64,000 bases of DNA. Source: Rhodoferax sp. Its GTDB lineage: Bacteria; Pseudomonadota; Gammaproteobacteria; Burkholderiales; Burkholderiaceae_C. The position numbers and the translations under genes were made by a program. Under the pieces are notes generated by a model. That model was not told where the DNA came from, did no database searches, and was given only the letters and a program-made list of their open reading frames with translations. The DNA lies in contig NZ_JAQTXM010000007.1 of assembly GCF_028688795.1 (NCBI RefSeq), forward strand, positions 1 through 64,000, given 5' to 3'. Shown piece by piece: positions 47,911 to 56,949 of this stretch. Every line of letters begins with the position of its first letter. The stretch's first letter is position 1.

Positions 47911-48603
47911 ATGGGAACCATCGTCAGCTTTCAACGCCCCGACGGCAAGTCTGTTCAAGGTTATCTGGCCGAGCCCGCGCAGGGGGCAAACGCGCCGGCC
48001 ATTGTGGTCATACAAGAGTGGTGGGGCATCAATGCCCAGATTCGCGGCGTGGCGGACCGCTTGGCCAGCGCGGGCTACCAGGCGCTGGTGCCGGACTTGT
48101 ACCGCGGCAAGTCCACCGTGGAGGCCGAAGAGGCACACCACCTGATGACAGGGCTTGATTTTGGCGATGCCGCGTCCCAAGACATTCGCGGCACTGTGCA
48201 GTTTCTGAAAACCCGCGCGCCCAAGGTGGGTGTGACCGGATTTTGTATGGGTGGCGCGCTGACCCTGCTGGCGCTGACGCAGTCGCCAGAGATTGATGCT
48301 GGCGTGGTCTGGTACGGCTGTCCGCCACTTGAGTACATTGACGCCAGCAAAATTCGGGCGCCGCTGCTGGGCCATTGGGCCACGCAGGATGAATTCTTCA
48401 AGCCGGAGACCATCGACTTGCTCGAAGAAAAACTTGGCGCTGCGGGTGTCAGCTTTGATTTTCACCGCTACCTGGCTTACCACGCGTTTGCCAACGAGAC
48501 CGCTGTTGGTCCCGGGCGCATCCCCGCCACGCAGTTTGATGCAGTTTGGGCGCAGCAGGCTTGGGACCGCAGCTTGCGGTTTTTCGGTCGCCACCTGGGC
48601 TGA
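47911..48603 (+). CDS. Dienelactone hydrolase family protein
   Basis: The product is a 230-residue alpha/beta hydrolase. The catalytic triad is Cys112 in GFCMGG, Asp160 in WATQDEFF and His191 in YHAFANE. Dienelactone hydrolases open lactone rings in chlorocatechol degradation, but many chromosomal members without a pathway context, as here, act on unknown esters. The conserved IQEWWGIN and PDLYRGK motifs are present. The gene is 33 bases after purH and followed by a terminator that overlaps the end of the convergent hybrid kinase gene. Confidence 0.9.
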   Translation: MGTIVSFQRPDGKSVQGYLAEPAQGANAPAIVVIQEWWGINAQIRGVADRLASAGYQALVPDLYRGKSTVEAEEAHHLMTGLDFGDAASQDIRGTVQFLKTRAPKVGVTGFCMGGALTLLALTQSPEIDAGVVWYGCPPLEYIDASKIRAPLLGHWATQDEFFKPETIDLLEEKLGAAGVSFDFHRYLAYHAFANETAVGPGRIPATQFDAVWAQQAWDRSLRFFGRHLG

Positions 48604-48609
48604 TGCCCC

Positions 48610-48641
48610 GCGCCCTAGCCCGGGTGCGCTAGGGTGCTTTT
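48610..48641 (+). terminator. Terminator after dienelactone hydrolase
   Basis: GCGCCCTAGC (48610-48619) pairs with GCTAGGGTGC (48628-48637, one wobble), followed by TTTT. The 3' half overlaps the last codons of the convergent kinase gene. Confidence 0.8.
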
Positions 48642-50608
48642 GGCACGGTGGGCAGCCACCGGATGAGCGCCAATTTCAGCGCCTCAAGGGCAATGGGCTT
48701 GGTCAGAAAGTCGTCCATGCCCACGGCCAGGCAGTGCTGGTGGTCTTCTTCAAAGGCATTGGCGGTCAGGGCGATGATGGGCAGGCGGGGCCGCTGGTTG
48801 GCGGCTTCCCACTGCCTAATTTTCTCGGTGGCAACGTAGCCATCCATCACCGGCATGTTCAGGTCCATCAGAATCAGGTCGGGCTTGGCTTGCCCATCTG
48901 AACCTGCCCCTGGCGCTGTTTGTGCCATGGCATCCACGGCCTGCTGACCGTCACGAACCAGAGTCACACGCAGCCCAAGCTGGCCCAGTAGCGCCTCAAT
49001 CACCATGCAATTGACAGGGTTGTCCTCTGCCACCAACACATGGCCGACCAGCACAGCAGCCATGTCAGCCCCAATAAGTGCCGGTTTAGGCACTTGGCGC
49101 ACAGGCGCGTCTGGCACGTGTTCCACCGGTAACTGAAACCAGAACCTTGACCCCTGGCCGGATTCGCTGCGAACGCCCACATCACCACCCATGGCTTTGG
49201 CCAAGTGGCTGACGATCGACAAGCCCAGCCCCGAGCCGCCAAACTCGCGGGTGGTTGAACTGTCGGTTTGTGAAAACGGTTTGAAGAGCAAGTCGACCTT
49301 GTCAGCTGCGATGCCAATGCCACTGTCGCTGACCGTAAATTCAAGCACGCTTGTTTTGTCAGTGCCTTCAAGCACCCGGGCGTCGATCTGCACTTGCCCT
49401 GATGCGGTGAATTTGAGTGCATTGCCGACCAGATTTGACAGCATTTGCCGCAAACGGTGGGCATCGGCCAAATAACGCTGCGCCGCTTGGCCGTGCCAGC
49501 GGTAGCCCAGTTGCAAGCATTTTTCTTGCGCTGCACCGGCAAACAAAGCCACAACTTCATGAAGCAGCGCATCGGGCGCAAAGGGGGTGCGTTCAAGCTG
49601 GAGCTTGCCGGCTTCGATTTTGGACAAATCCAGAATGTCATTGAGCAAGGACAGCAGGGTTTGGCCGCTCGACAAAATGGTTTGTGCGTAGTCTTGGCGC
49701 TTGCTGTCCGGCAAGCCGGGCACCAGCAGCATTTGTGCCATGCCCAGAATGCCGTTCATCGGGGTGCGGATTTCATGGCTCATGGTGGCCAGAAAGCGGC
49801 TCTTTGCGCGCGAGGCCGCCAAGGCCGCGTCGGTGGCGGTGACCAGCTCAGTGATGTCAATGCGGAAACCTACCGTGTTGCCGTCGGCCATTTTGCGTTC
49901 AACGGCGCGCAGCACCCGGCCGTCAAAAGTGCGTTGAACGCGGGTCTGGCTGCCGGACCGAAACGCTGCCAGACGTTGCTGAACCCAAGCCTCGACGTTG
50001 TCGATGGATTCACGGTAATAACCAATCTCAGCACCGCCGCGGATGACGTCTTCAAATCGAACGCCAGGCACGATCAAATGGCCCAAGTGCGGATAGAGCC
50101 GGCGGTATTTTTCGTTGCAGTAAACCAGGCGCTCATCGGAATCGTAGATCACAAAGGCCTCGTCAATGGCCTCGATCGACCCCAGCAGCAGTTGCATGTT
50201 GCGCTGCGCTTCAAGCTCGGTCTTGCGCTGCTCGGTGATGTCATAAAAATCGACCACCACCTGGGTCAACTGCCCAGCCGCGTTGTGTTGGGCAAAGGCC
50301 CCGACCAGCAGCCAGACGGTCTGCGCCTGGGCACCTTTGTTGACGCCCATCACAATGCCCTTGACCGCCTGGCCACTGGCAATGACCCGATGGACCGGGT
50401 AATCTGACGTGGGCATGGCGCGTCCGGTCGCATCGACAAACGCCAAGACCGGGTCCATCGCGGTTTTGCCGCGAATTTGGTCGGCCGACAAACCCAGCAA
50501 TTCGCTCGCACGCGGGTTGCAAAACACAATTTTTGTATCCGGCCCATGCACAACGACACCCGTCTGCAGTTGGTTCAGAATCTCAAAATAGGAGTTGTCG
50601 GTGTCCAT
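48629..50608 (-). CDS. Cytosolic PAS hybrid histidine kinase with receiver
   Basis: The product is 659 residues with no membrane segment. Two PAS domains (about 5-130 and 140-255) precede the H-box TMSHEIRTPMNGILGM (His278), a HATPase domain (DSGIGIAADKVDLLFKPF, GGSGLGLSIV) and a C-terminal receiver with Asp582 in LILMDLNMPVMDG. No Hpt protein or output regulator is adjacent. The second PAS through the H-box region is closely similar to the matching part of the membrane kinase at 6312-9659, so the two probably descend from one module. The signal and target are unknown. Confidence 0.92.
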   Translation of the reverse strand: MDTDNSYFEILNQLQTGVVVHGPDTKIVFCNPRASELLGLSADQIRGKTAMDPVLAFVDATGRAMPTSDYPVHRVIASGQAVKGIVMGVNKGAQAQTVWLLVGAFAQHNAAGQLTQVVVDFYDITEQRKTELEAQRNMQLLLGSIEAIDEAFVIYDSDERLVYCNEKYRRLYPHLGHLIVPGVRFEDVIRGGAEIGYYRESIDNVEAWVQQRLAAFRSGSQTRVQRTFDGRVLRAVERKMADGNTVGFRIDITELVTATDAALAASRAKSRFLATMSHEIRTPMNGILGMAQMLLVPGLPDSKRQDYAQTILSSGQTLLSLLNDILDLSKIEAGKLQLERTPFAPDALLHEVVALFAGAAQEKCLQLGYRWHGQAAQRYLADAHRLRQMLSNLVGNALKFTASGQVQIDARVLEGTDKTSVLEFTVSDSGIGIAADKVDLLFKPFSQTDSSTTREFGGSGLGLSIVSHLAKAMGGDVGVRSESGQGSRFWFQLPVEHVPDAPVRQVPKPALIGADMAAVLVGHVLVAEDNPVNCMVIEALLGQLGLRVTLVRDGQQAVDAMAQTAPGAGSDGQAKPDLILMDLNMPVMDGYVATEKIRQWEAANQRPRLPIIALTANAFEEDHQHCLAVGMDDFLTKPIALEALKLALIRWLPTVPKAP

Positions 50609-50648
50609 GAATATGCGTCACTAAGGGCCTTACAAGCAAAGGCTCATA

Positions 50649-50710
50649 ATTTATGATAAATATGGCTGTAGCCCTTGTGTAGCAAGCGTAAGAAGCTATT
50701 GAGTAGATAG
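50649..50710 (+). repeat. Dispersed repeat overlapping the hemL 3' end
   Basis: ATTTATGATAAATATGGCTG, then TAGCCCTTGTGTAGCAAGCG, then TAAGAAGCTATTGAGTAGAT. It contributes the last hemL codons (SLSTQ) and its stop. Confidence 0.88.
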
Positions 50711-52009
50711 TGACTTAAAGACGTCCTGCGCGGCCGCAACGGTGGCTGCAATGTCGGCATCGGTATGTGCGTTGCTCACAAACCCGGCTTCATACAGTGC
50801 GGGTGCAATGTAAACACCACGGTCTAGCAGGCCGTGGAACAGTTGGTTGAACTTGGCACCCTCGGTTTTCATGACCTGGCTGTAGGTCTGGGGCAGCTCG
50901 GGCAGCAAATAAAAGCCCATCATGCCGCCCTCACTGTCACCACAAAACGCCACCCCTTCGGCTGCCGCTGCCTGGCTCAAGCCGCTGATCAGGGCGCGGG
51001 TCTTGCGGCCCAGTTCGTCGTAGAAACCTGGTTTGCTGATCTCGGCCAGCGTCGCCAAGCCGCAGGCGGTGGCCACCGGGTTGCCTGACAAGGTGCCCGC
51101 CTGGTAGACCGTGCCCAGCGGGGCCAGGTGCTGCATCACTGCGCGTTTGGCGCCAAAAGCTGCCAGCGGCATGCCGCCGCCAATGACCTTGCCCATCACC
51201 GTCATGTCGGGCTCAAAGCCGGGGATGTCTTTGGCATAGACGCTTTGCGCGCCGCCCAACGCCACCCTGAAGCCGGTCATGACCTCGTCAAACACCAGCA
51301 GCGCGCCATATTGGGTGCAGAGCTCGCGGCAGCGTTTCACAAACGGTACGCTGGCGCGCACGAAGTTCATGTTGCCGCAGATCGGCTCCATCATCAGGCA
51401 GGCAATCTCGTGGCCCTGGATGGCAAAAGCCTCTTCAAGTTGCTCGATGTTGTTGTATTCCAGCACCACCGTGTGCTGCACCACTTCGGGCGGCACGCCG
51501 GAGCTGGTGGGGTTGCCAAAGGTGGCCAGACCGGAGCCTGCTTTGACCAGCAATGCGTCGGCATGGCCGTGGTAGCAGCCCTCGAACTTGATAAGTTTGC
51601 TGCGTCCGGTGGCGCCGCGTGCCAGGCGGATGGTGCTCATGGCGGCTTCGGTGCCCGAGCTCACCAGGCGCACCATGTCCATGCTGGGCATGATCTTCAA
51701 AATAGCCTCAGCCAGCTCGACTTCACGCTCGGTTGGCGCGCCGTAAGAAAAGCCTTCCAGCACGGCTTTTTGTACCGCTTCCACCACGGCCGGGTGGCCA
51801 TGGCCCAGAATCATCGGGCCCCAGGAGCCGATGTAGTCGGTGTAGCGCTGGCCGTTGGCATCCCAAATGTAAGCGCCCTGCGCGCGGCTGATAAAGCGTG
51901 GTGTGCCGCCCACGGCGCGAAAGGCGCGCACGGGCGAGTTGACACCGCCAGGAATCACTTTGCTGGCGCGGTCGAACAGAACTTGATTGAGGTCAGTGGG
52001 GTGTGTCAT
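50696..52009 (-). CDS. hemL: Glutamate-1-semialdehyde 2,1-aminomutase
   Basis: The product is a 437-residue PLP enzyme that makes 5-aminolevulinate in the C5 route to heme. It has the N-terminal [69 protein letters not shown] and the PLP-lysine segment [16 protein letters not shown]. The start overlaps thiD by 17 bases, so the two are co-transcribed and translation may be coupled. The C-terminal SLSTQ and stop fall in a repeat copy. Confidence 0.96.
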   Translation of the reverse strand: MTHPTDLNQVLFDRASKVIPGGVNSPVRAFRAVGGTPRFISRAQGAYIWDANGQRYTDYIGSWGPMILGHGHPAVVEAVQKAVLEGFSYGAPTEREVELAEAILKIMPSMDMVRLVSSGTEAAMSTIRLARGATGRSKLIKFEGCYHGHADALLVKAGSGLATFGNPTSSGVPPEVVQHTVVLEYNNIEQLEEAFAIQGHEIACLMMEPICGNMNFVRASVPFVKRCRELCTQYGALLVFDEVMTGFRVALGGAQSVYAKDIPGFEPDMTVMGKVIGGGMPLAAFGAKRAVMQHLAPLGTVYQAGTLSGNPVATACGLATLAEISKPGFYDELGRKTRALISGLSQAAAAEGVAFCGDSEGGMMGFYLLPELPQTYSQVMKTEGAKFNQLFHGLLDRGVYIAPALYEAGFVSNAHTDADIAATVAAAQDVFKSLSTQ

Positions 52010-52961
52010 GGGTGTTTGGCTCTGGTGATTGAATGGAGGGCGAAGAATTTTCGCCCTGTTGGATGGCGTTGTCGGGTTCTGTTCTTGCTTCTATTTCTGC
52101 TGCTGCCGCTGTATCTTCAGGCTGGGCCCAAAACAGGCGGTCCGGCATGTGGCTTCCCATGCCGGGCCGAAAGCCCCCAGCGAGGGCGCGGTCCAGATAG
52201 CTCAAGGCTTCAGAGAACGCTTGCGGCAATTCAGAGTCGCTCGCCAGCAGTGCCGCCAGTGCGGCAGACAAGGTGTCGCCCGCGCCGGTGAATGCTCGTT
52301 CCTGGCGTGGAAATTTTTCGCTGGCCACCACAGAATGCGGCGCGGCCAGTGTGTTTTCAATCTGGCCATCGATGGTGCTGATGCCGGTGACCAGGGTGAA
52401 GTTGGCACCGTGTTCACCGGCCGCCACGGCAATGTCGCGGGCGGTGGGGTTGCGCTCACCGCTCCAAGCCGGAAGCAGCCAGCGCCACAATGTGCTGTGG
52501 TTGCCGGTCAGGACACTGGTTTGCGGCAGGATCAAGTCTGAAAACGCCTCGTGGTAGGCCTCGATCTGGTCCACTGTCCACCAAGAGAGGTCGGGCATGT
52601 GGGCGATCAGGGGCACATCGGGGTAATCGGCTGAAATGCCTGCCACCACGCCCAGGTTGTCGGGCGTGCCGACAAAACCGAGCTTGATGGCCTGTACCTC
52701 AATGTCTTCCAGCACGGCCCGGGCTTGTTCACCCACGGCTTCGTCGTCCATCGGGAAAAAATCAAAAATATGCGCGGTGTCGCGGGCATAGACGCCTGCC
52801 ACCACGGGCAGGGCGTGGGCTCCCACCGAGGCAATGGCGCCGACATCGGCCGCCAGGCCACCCGCGCCACTAGGGTCATTGCTGTTGAACACCAGAATGC
52901 ACGCTGGGCCGGCAGGCGTGTCAGGGGTGTCTGTGTCAGGGGTTAACGAGTGGGGAAGCAT
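51993..52961 (-). CDS. thiD: Hydroxymethylpyrimidine/phosphomethylpyrimidine kinase
   Basis: The product is a 322-residue ribokinase-fold enzyme of thiamine synthesis. The N-terminal motif is [20 protein letters not shown], a divergent form of the usual SDSGGGAGIQAD; the ATP/anion-hole motif [17 protein letters not shown] is intact. An acidic tail after about residue 285 ([16 protein letters not shown] and on) is longer than in E. coli and looks disordered. It is coupled to hemL and divergent from rubredoxin. No TPP riboswitch is seen upstream. Confidence 0.88.
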   Translation of the reverse strand: MLPHSLTPDTDTPDTPAGPACILVFNSNDPSGAGGLAADVGAIASVGAHALPVVAGVYARDTAHIFDFFPMDDEAVGEQARAVLEDIEVQAIKLGFVGTPDNLGVVAGISADYPDVPLIAHMPDLSWWTVDQIEAYHEAFSDLILPQTSVLTGNHSTLWRWLLPAWSGERNPTARDIAVAAGEHGANFTLVTGISTIDGQIENTLAAPHSVVASEKFPRQERAFTGAGDTLSAALAALLASDSELPQAFSEALSYLDRALAGGFRPGMGSHMPDRLFWAQPEDTAAAAEIEARTEPDNAIQQGENSSPSIQSPEPNTHDTPH

Positions 52962-53075
52962 CTGGGAGCCGGTGGTTTCTTCAGGCAGAATATGGCAGTG
53001 GGCACCGGTGCTGGCTGCGAGGGCAGAAGATCGGCTGTATGAGAATTGACATTCTATTTGAAGGCTTTTTTAGCT

Positions 53076-53249
53076 GTGACGCAATCAACGACCTGGATGT
53101 GCCTGATTTGTGGCTGGATTTATGATGAAGCCGCGGGTGACCCCGAGCATGGCGTGCCGCCCGGCACGCCCTGGAGTGAGGTTCCTTTGAACTGGACCTG
53201 CCCAGAGTGCGGGGCCCGCAAGGAAGATTTTGAAATGGTTCAAATTTGA
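53076..53249 (+). CDS. Rubredoxin
   Basis: The product is a 57-residue electron carrier with one iron held by four Cys: C9 and C12 in MCLICGWIYDEAAGDPEHGV and C42 and C45 in WTCPECGARKEDF. The start is taken as GTG at 53076 because the mature family N-terminus begins just before the first CxxC; an in-frame TTG at 53046 would add ten residues not seen in rubredoxins, and its TTGACA doubles as a consensus -35 element. The electron partner is unknown. A terminator separates it from pilG. Confidence 0.92.
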   Translation: MTQSTTWMCLICGWIYDEAAGDPEHGVPPGTPWSEVPLNWTCPECGARKEDFEMVQI

Positions 53250-53265
53250 CGCATCAGGCTTGGGG

Positions 53266-53286
53266 CCTGCCTGACGGCAGGTTTTT
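53266..53286 (+). terminator. Terminator between rubredoxin and pilG
   Basis: CCTGCC (53266-53271) pairs with GGCAGG (53276-53281) around TGAC, followed by TTTTT. It makes rubredoxin and the pil-chp operon separate units, unless read through. Confidence 0.82.
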
Positions 53287-53320
53287 CTGCGATGGGTCGT
53301 CAACTCGGGAGTGACATCTT

Positions 53321-53719
53321 GTGACTACAACAGGGTCAAATTTAAAAATTCTGGTGATTGACGATAGCAACACCATCCGGCGCAGTGCCGAGATCTTTCT
53401 CAAGGCCGGCAAGCACGATGTGGTGCTGGCAGAAGACGGCTTTGACGCGTTGGCCAAGGTCAGCGACTACCACCCCGACCTGATTTTTTGCGATATTTTG
53501 ATGCCCCGGCTGGACGGCTACCAGACCTGCGCCATCATCAAGCGAAACGCCCAGTTTTCCAATGTGCCGGTGGTTATGTTGTCGTCCAAGGACGGCGTGT
53601 TTGACAAGGCGCGAGGCCGCATGGTCGGTGCGCAAGATTATTTAACCAAGCCCTTTACCAAAGACCAGCTGCTGAAAGCGGTTGAACAGTTTGGTGTGGC
53701 GGCACAAGGAGCGGCATAG
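53321..53719 (+). CDS. pilG: Twitching motility response regulator PilG
   Basis: The product is a 132-residue single-domain receiver. The acidic pocket is VIDDSN, the phospho-acceptor Asp58 is in LIFCDILMPRLDGYQT, and YLTKPF holds the conserved Lys. It starts with GTG at 53321. In the Pil-Chp system PilG is phosphorylated by ChpA and promotes pilus extension and cAMP signalling. Placement first in the operon and the paired PilH-like gene after it support the name. The stop codon shares a base with the pilH start (TAGTG). Confidence 0.92.
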   Translation: MTTTGSNLKILVIDDSNTIRRSAEIFLKAGKHDVVLAEDGFDALAKVSDYHPDLIFCDILMPRLDGYQTCAIIKRNAQFSNVPVVMLSSKDGVFDKARGRMVGAQDYLTKPFTKDQLLKAVEQFGVAAQGAA

Positions 53720-54084
53720 TGACGATTCAACATGTCCTGGTGATAGACGACTCGAAAACCGAGTTGATGTACCTCACTGGCCTGCTTCAAAAAAATGGCA
53801 TGTCAGTGCACACGGCCGAGGGCGCAGACGAGGCCCTCAAGCGCATTGCTGCCCAAAAGCCAGACCTGATCCTGATGGACGTGGTGATGCCCGGGCAAAA
53901 CGGCTTTCAGCTGACCCGCTCGATCAGCCGCACGCCCGAGTACGCGGGCATCCCGATCATCATGTGCACCAGCAAATGCCTGGAAACCGACCGCGTGTGG
54001 GGCTTGCGTCAGGGCGCCAAAGACTACATCACCAAGCCTGTCAACGAGGCTGAGCTGATGGAAAAAATCAGGGCTCTGGGCTAA
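53719..54084 (+). CDS. pilH: Twitching motility response regulator PilH
   Basis: The product is a 121-residue single-domain receiver with VIDDSKTEL and Asp54 in LILMDVVMPGQNGFQ, and the Lys in YITKPV. It starts with GTG overlapping the pilG stop. PilH is the second ChpA target and is thought to favour pilus retraction or act as phosphate sink. The GQNGFQL sequence after the phospho-Asp is typical of PilH and separates it from PilG. Confidence 0.92.
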   Translation: MTIQHVLVIDDSKTELMYLTGLLQKNGMSVHTAEGADEALKRIAAQKPDLILMDVVMPGQNGFQLTRSISRTPEYAGIPIIMCTSKCLETDRVWGLRQGAKDYITKPVNEAELMEKIRALG

Positions 54085-54095
54085 GCCTTCGAACC

Positions 54096-54626
54096 ATGGC
54101 AAACAAAGAAGCGCTCAGAGACCTGCAAAGTCGCCTTGCTGAGCGGCTGCAGTTGGCGCGCAGCGAAGGTGTCTCTGCCGCCTGGTTGGCGGTGCGCATC
54201 GGACCAGATAATTACCTGTTTCCCCTGGCGCAATCCGGGGAGATTTTTCCGCTGGCGGCAATGGCCGCGGTGCCCTACGTGCAGCCCTGGTTCATGGGCG
54301 TGATGAACCTGCGAGGCGGACTTTACGGCGTGATTGACCTGGCCAGGTTCATCGGTGGTGCCCAGCCTTGCAGCCGCACTGAGCAGCAGTGGTCGCAGGC
54401 CCGCCTGGTGACATTTAATGCCGAGCTGGAAGTCAACGCTGCCTTGCTGGTGGATGCTTTGGTTGGTATGCGTCGGCAAGATGCGTTTGTTCGCGTGGTG
54501 CCTACGCCTGCTGGGTCACCTGGTTATTTTGGACAGCGTTTGGTGGATGCGCAAGAAGTCTCATGGCAAGAAATCAATTTGCAGTTGTTGGCGCAGCATC
54601 CCGAATTTTTGGCTATTGGTGCGTGA
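54096..54626 (+). CDS. pilI: CheW-like adaptor PilI
   Basis: The product is a 176-residue CheW-domain protein. Features are the N-terminal helix ALRDLQSRLAERLQLARSEG, the beta-barrel core with YLFPLAQSGEIFPLAAMAAV, FMGVMNLRGGLYGVIDLARF (the conserved NLRG core), and the C-terminal ALLVDALVGM. PilI couples the receptor PilJ to the kinase ChpA. It follows pilH after 11 bases and precedes pilJ by 21 bases. Confidence 0.92.
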   Translation: MANKEALRDLQSRLAERLQLARSEGVSAAWLAVRIGPDNYLFPLAQSGEIFPLAAMAAVPYVQPWFMGVMNLRGGLYGVIDLARFIGGAQPCSRTEQQWSQARLVTFNAELEVNAALLVDALVGMRRQDAFVRVVPTPAGSPGYFGQRLVDAQEVSWQEINLQLLAQHPEFLAIGA

Positions 54627-54647
54627 ATTTTTACCTGGGGCAATGTG

Positions 54648-56909
54648 ATGGCTTTTGTTGACCAACTGAAAAACCTGTTCAAGAAAAAACCGCCCGGCGC
54701 AGCGCAGGACTCGCGAGACGTTGCGGGCGATTCTGCGTCGTCCGAGCAGATGGAGGCTGAACTGAAGTCCGGAGAAACCCAGTACGGCGCGCCCGAGGTG
54801 TCGCCGCAGCGCGCAGAGGCTGCCGTGAATGTTGGGCTTACTGACCAGATCGCCTTGCCGGTGCTGGGTAAAAAAACCATTGGTCAACACCAGCGTACCC
54901 TGGCGTTGTTGCTGGGTGTTTCTCTGGTGTTGTTGGCCATTGTGACGGTGCTGGGCTTTGAGCAGTCTGAGCGTGCAGCGCAGCAACTCAGCGCCACGGG
55001 GCAATCCCTGATGCAGTCGCAACGTCTGGCCAAGTCAGTGTCGCAGGCGCTGGTGGGCGACGCTCGGGCGTTTCCTGACATGGCGCAAAGTTCGCAGGTG
55101 TTGGTCAAATCGGTGCGGGGCTTGATGGCGGGCGATGCCGAATTGCGGCTGGACGAACTGAGCGTCAATTACAAGCCGCTGCTGGAAAAAGCGGTGCCGT
55201 TGGTGGATCGTGCCGAAAAAAGTGCCGCCACCGTGTTGGCGCAACAAAAAACGCTGACCCAGGTGGGGGCCGCGCTGCGTTTGATTAACCGGCAATCGTC
55301 TGACCTGCTGGAAATTGCAGAGGCGGTGTCGTCGCTGAAGTTGCAGCAAAACGCGCCAGCGGTTGAGATTTCGGCGGCTGGGCAGCTGGTGATGCTGACG
55401 CAGCGCATCGGCAAGTCATCCAATGAATTTTTGACGGTTGAAGGGGTCAGCCCGGAGGCTGTGTTTTTGTTGGGCAAGGACCTGAATTCGTTCAAAGAGA
55501 TTGCCAAAGGCTTGCTCGATGGCAGCCCCGAACTGCGACTGTCCGCCAGTACTGACGCGCAAACGCGCGAGCAACTCACCGCGCTGATCAAGCTGTACGA
55601 AGACACACGCACCCAGGCTGCTGCCATTTTGGGCAACTTGCAGGGCCTGGTGTCGGCGCGCGAGGCACAGGTGTCGATCCTGAATGACAGTGACGTGTTG
55701 CGCAAAGACCTGGAGGCACTACAGACAGCGCTGTCGTCAGAAACCGGCTTGGGTGGTGTGGCCCTGACCACGTTGCTGGTGGCTGCGTTGTTGGCGCTGC
55801 TGAGCGCTGGTGGCTTGTCTTACGTGCAGTTGCTCGACAGCCGCCAACGGCAGCAGGCGGCCGAGTTGCAGCAATTGCAGGCACAGCGCCTTGAGCAAGA
55901 GGCCAAGCGCGTCAATGATGCCAACCAGGCGGCTATTTTGCGGCTGATGAACGAGTTGCAGTTGGTCGCTGAAGGCGATTTGACGCAAGAAGCCACCGTG
56001 ACGGAAGACATCACCGGGGCGATTGCCGACTCGGTCAATTACACCGTGGAAGAGTTGCGCTCCTTGGTGGGCAACGTCCAGAATACCGCTGCACGGGTGG
56101 CGCAAACCACGGCCGATGTGGACATCACGTCCACTGAACTGCTGGCTGCATCCAATGAGCAGCTGAGCGAAATTCGTGACGCTGGCCGCTCGGTGCTCGA
56201 CATGGCGGCGCGTATCAACCAGGTGTCTGCGCAAGCGCAGGAATCCGCTGCCGTGGCGCGGCAATCACTGCAAGCGGCCGAAGTCGGGCTGCAAGCGGTG
56301 CAAAACGCCATTGGCGGCATGAATTCTATTCGCGACCAGATTCAGGACACTTCCAAGCGCATCAAGCGTCTGGGTGAGTCATCGCAGGAAATTGGTGAAA
56401 TCACTGAGTTGATTTCTGACATCACCGAACAGACCAATGTGTTGGCGCTCAACGCTGCTATTCAGGCGGCCTCGGCGGGCGAGGCCGGCCGTGGTTTCTC
56501 CGTGGTGGCCGAAGAGGTGCAGCGCCTGGCCGAGCGGTCAGCCGATGCCACGCGGCAAATTGCCACCTTGGTGAAAGCAATTCAAACCGACACCCAGGAC
56601 GCGGTCGGTGCCATGGAGCGATCTACCCAGGGCGTGGTGGAAGGTGCCAAACTCTCCGACAGCGCAGGTACGGCCCTGACTGAAATTGACCAGGTGTCGC
56701 GTCGGTTGGCTGAGCTGATTGAGCAGATTTCAGCCACAACGTCCCGCGAGGCCAATCTGGCCAATGAGGTAGCGGGCAATATTCAGCATATTTTTGCGGT
56801 GACCGAGCAAACCGGTGAGGGCACCCGAAGCACCGCCGCGCAGGTGCGTGAGCTGTCCAAAATGGCCGAGGAGCTGCGTCAGTCGGTGGCGCGCTTTCGC
56901 ATCGCCTGA
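54648..56909 (+). CDS. pilJ: Twitching motility chemoreceptor PilJ
   Basis: The product is 753 residues from the ATG at 54648 (a GTG one codon upstream is open too). A cytoplasmic N-terminus of about 80 residues precedes the first membrane segment (TLALLLGVSLVLLAIVTVLGF). A periplasmic part of about 270 residues has two helical PilJ-type domains, then comes a second membrane segment (ALTTLLVAALLALLSAGGLSY). A HAMP-like linker and the MCP hairpin follow, with the kinase-contact tip EQTNVLALNAAIQAASAGEAG. It senses pilus or surface cues in the Pil-Chp array. No CheR docking pentapeptide is visible at the C-terminus (RFRIA). Confidence 0.93.
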   Translation: MAFVDQLKNLFKKKPPGAAQDSRDVAGDSASSEQMEAELKSGETQYGAPEVSPQRAEAAVNVGLTDQIALPVLGKKTIGQHQRTLALLLGVSLVLLAIVTVLGFEQSERAAQQLSATGQSLMQSQRLAKSVSQALVGDARAFPDMAQSSQVLVKSVRGLMAGDAELRLDELSVNYKPLLEKAVPLVDRAEKSAATVLAQQKTLTQVGAALRLINRQSSDLLEIAEAVSSLKLQQNAPAVEISAAGQLVMLTQRIGKSSNEFLTVEGVSPEAVFLLGKDLNSFKEIAKGLLDGSPELRLSASTDAQTREQLTALIKLYEDTRTQAAAILGNLQGLVSAREAQVSILNDSDVLRKDLEALQTALSSETGLGGVALTTLLVAALLALLSAGGLSYVQLLDSRQRQQAAELQQLQAQRLEQEAKRVNDANQAAILRLMNELQLVAEGDLTQEATVTEDITGAIADSVNYTVEELRSLVGNVQNTAARVAQTTADVDITSTELLAASNEQLSEIRDAGRSVLDMAARINQVSAQAQESAAVARQSLQAAEVGLQAVQNAIGGMNSIRDQIQDTSKRIKRLGESSQEIGEITELISDITEQTNVLALNAAIQAASAGEAGRGFSVVAEEVQRLAERSADATRQIATLVKAIQTDTQDAVGAMERSTQGVVEGAKLSDSAGTALTEIDQVSRRLAELIEQISATTSREANLANEVAGNIQHIFAVTEQTGEGTRSTAAQVRELSKMAEELRQSVARFRIA

Positions 56910-56949
56910 TCCCGCGTCACTCTCTCTTATTTTTTCATGATCTGACCCC

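Noticed and set aside
49445..50407. A 320-codon plus-strand frame opposite the second hybrid kinase
   Set aside because: Antisense shadow of PAS/HisKA coding sequence; same reasoning as for the first kinase.
51128..52291. A 387-codon plus-strand frame opposite hemL and thiD
   Set aside because: Antisense to two well-supported overlapping genes with full sets of family motifs.
52962..53075. TPP riboswitch upstream of thiD
   Set aside because: No THI-box motif such as CUGAGA is visible in the 114-base gap.
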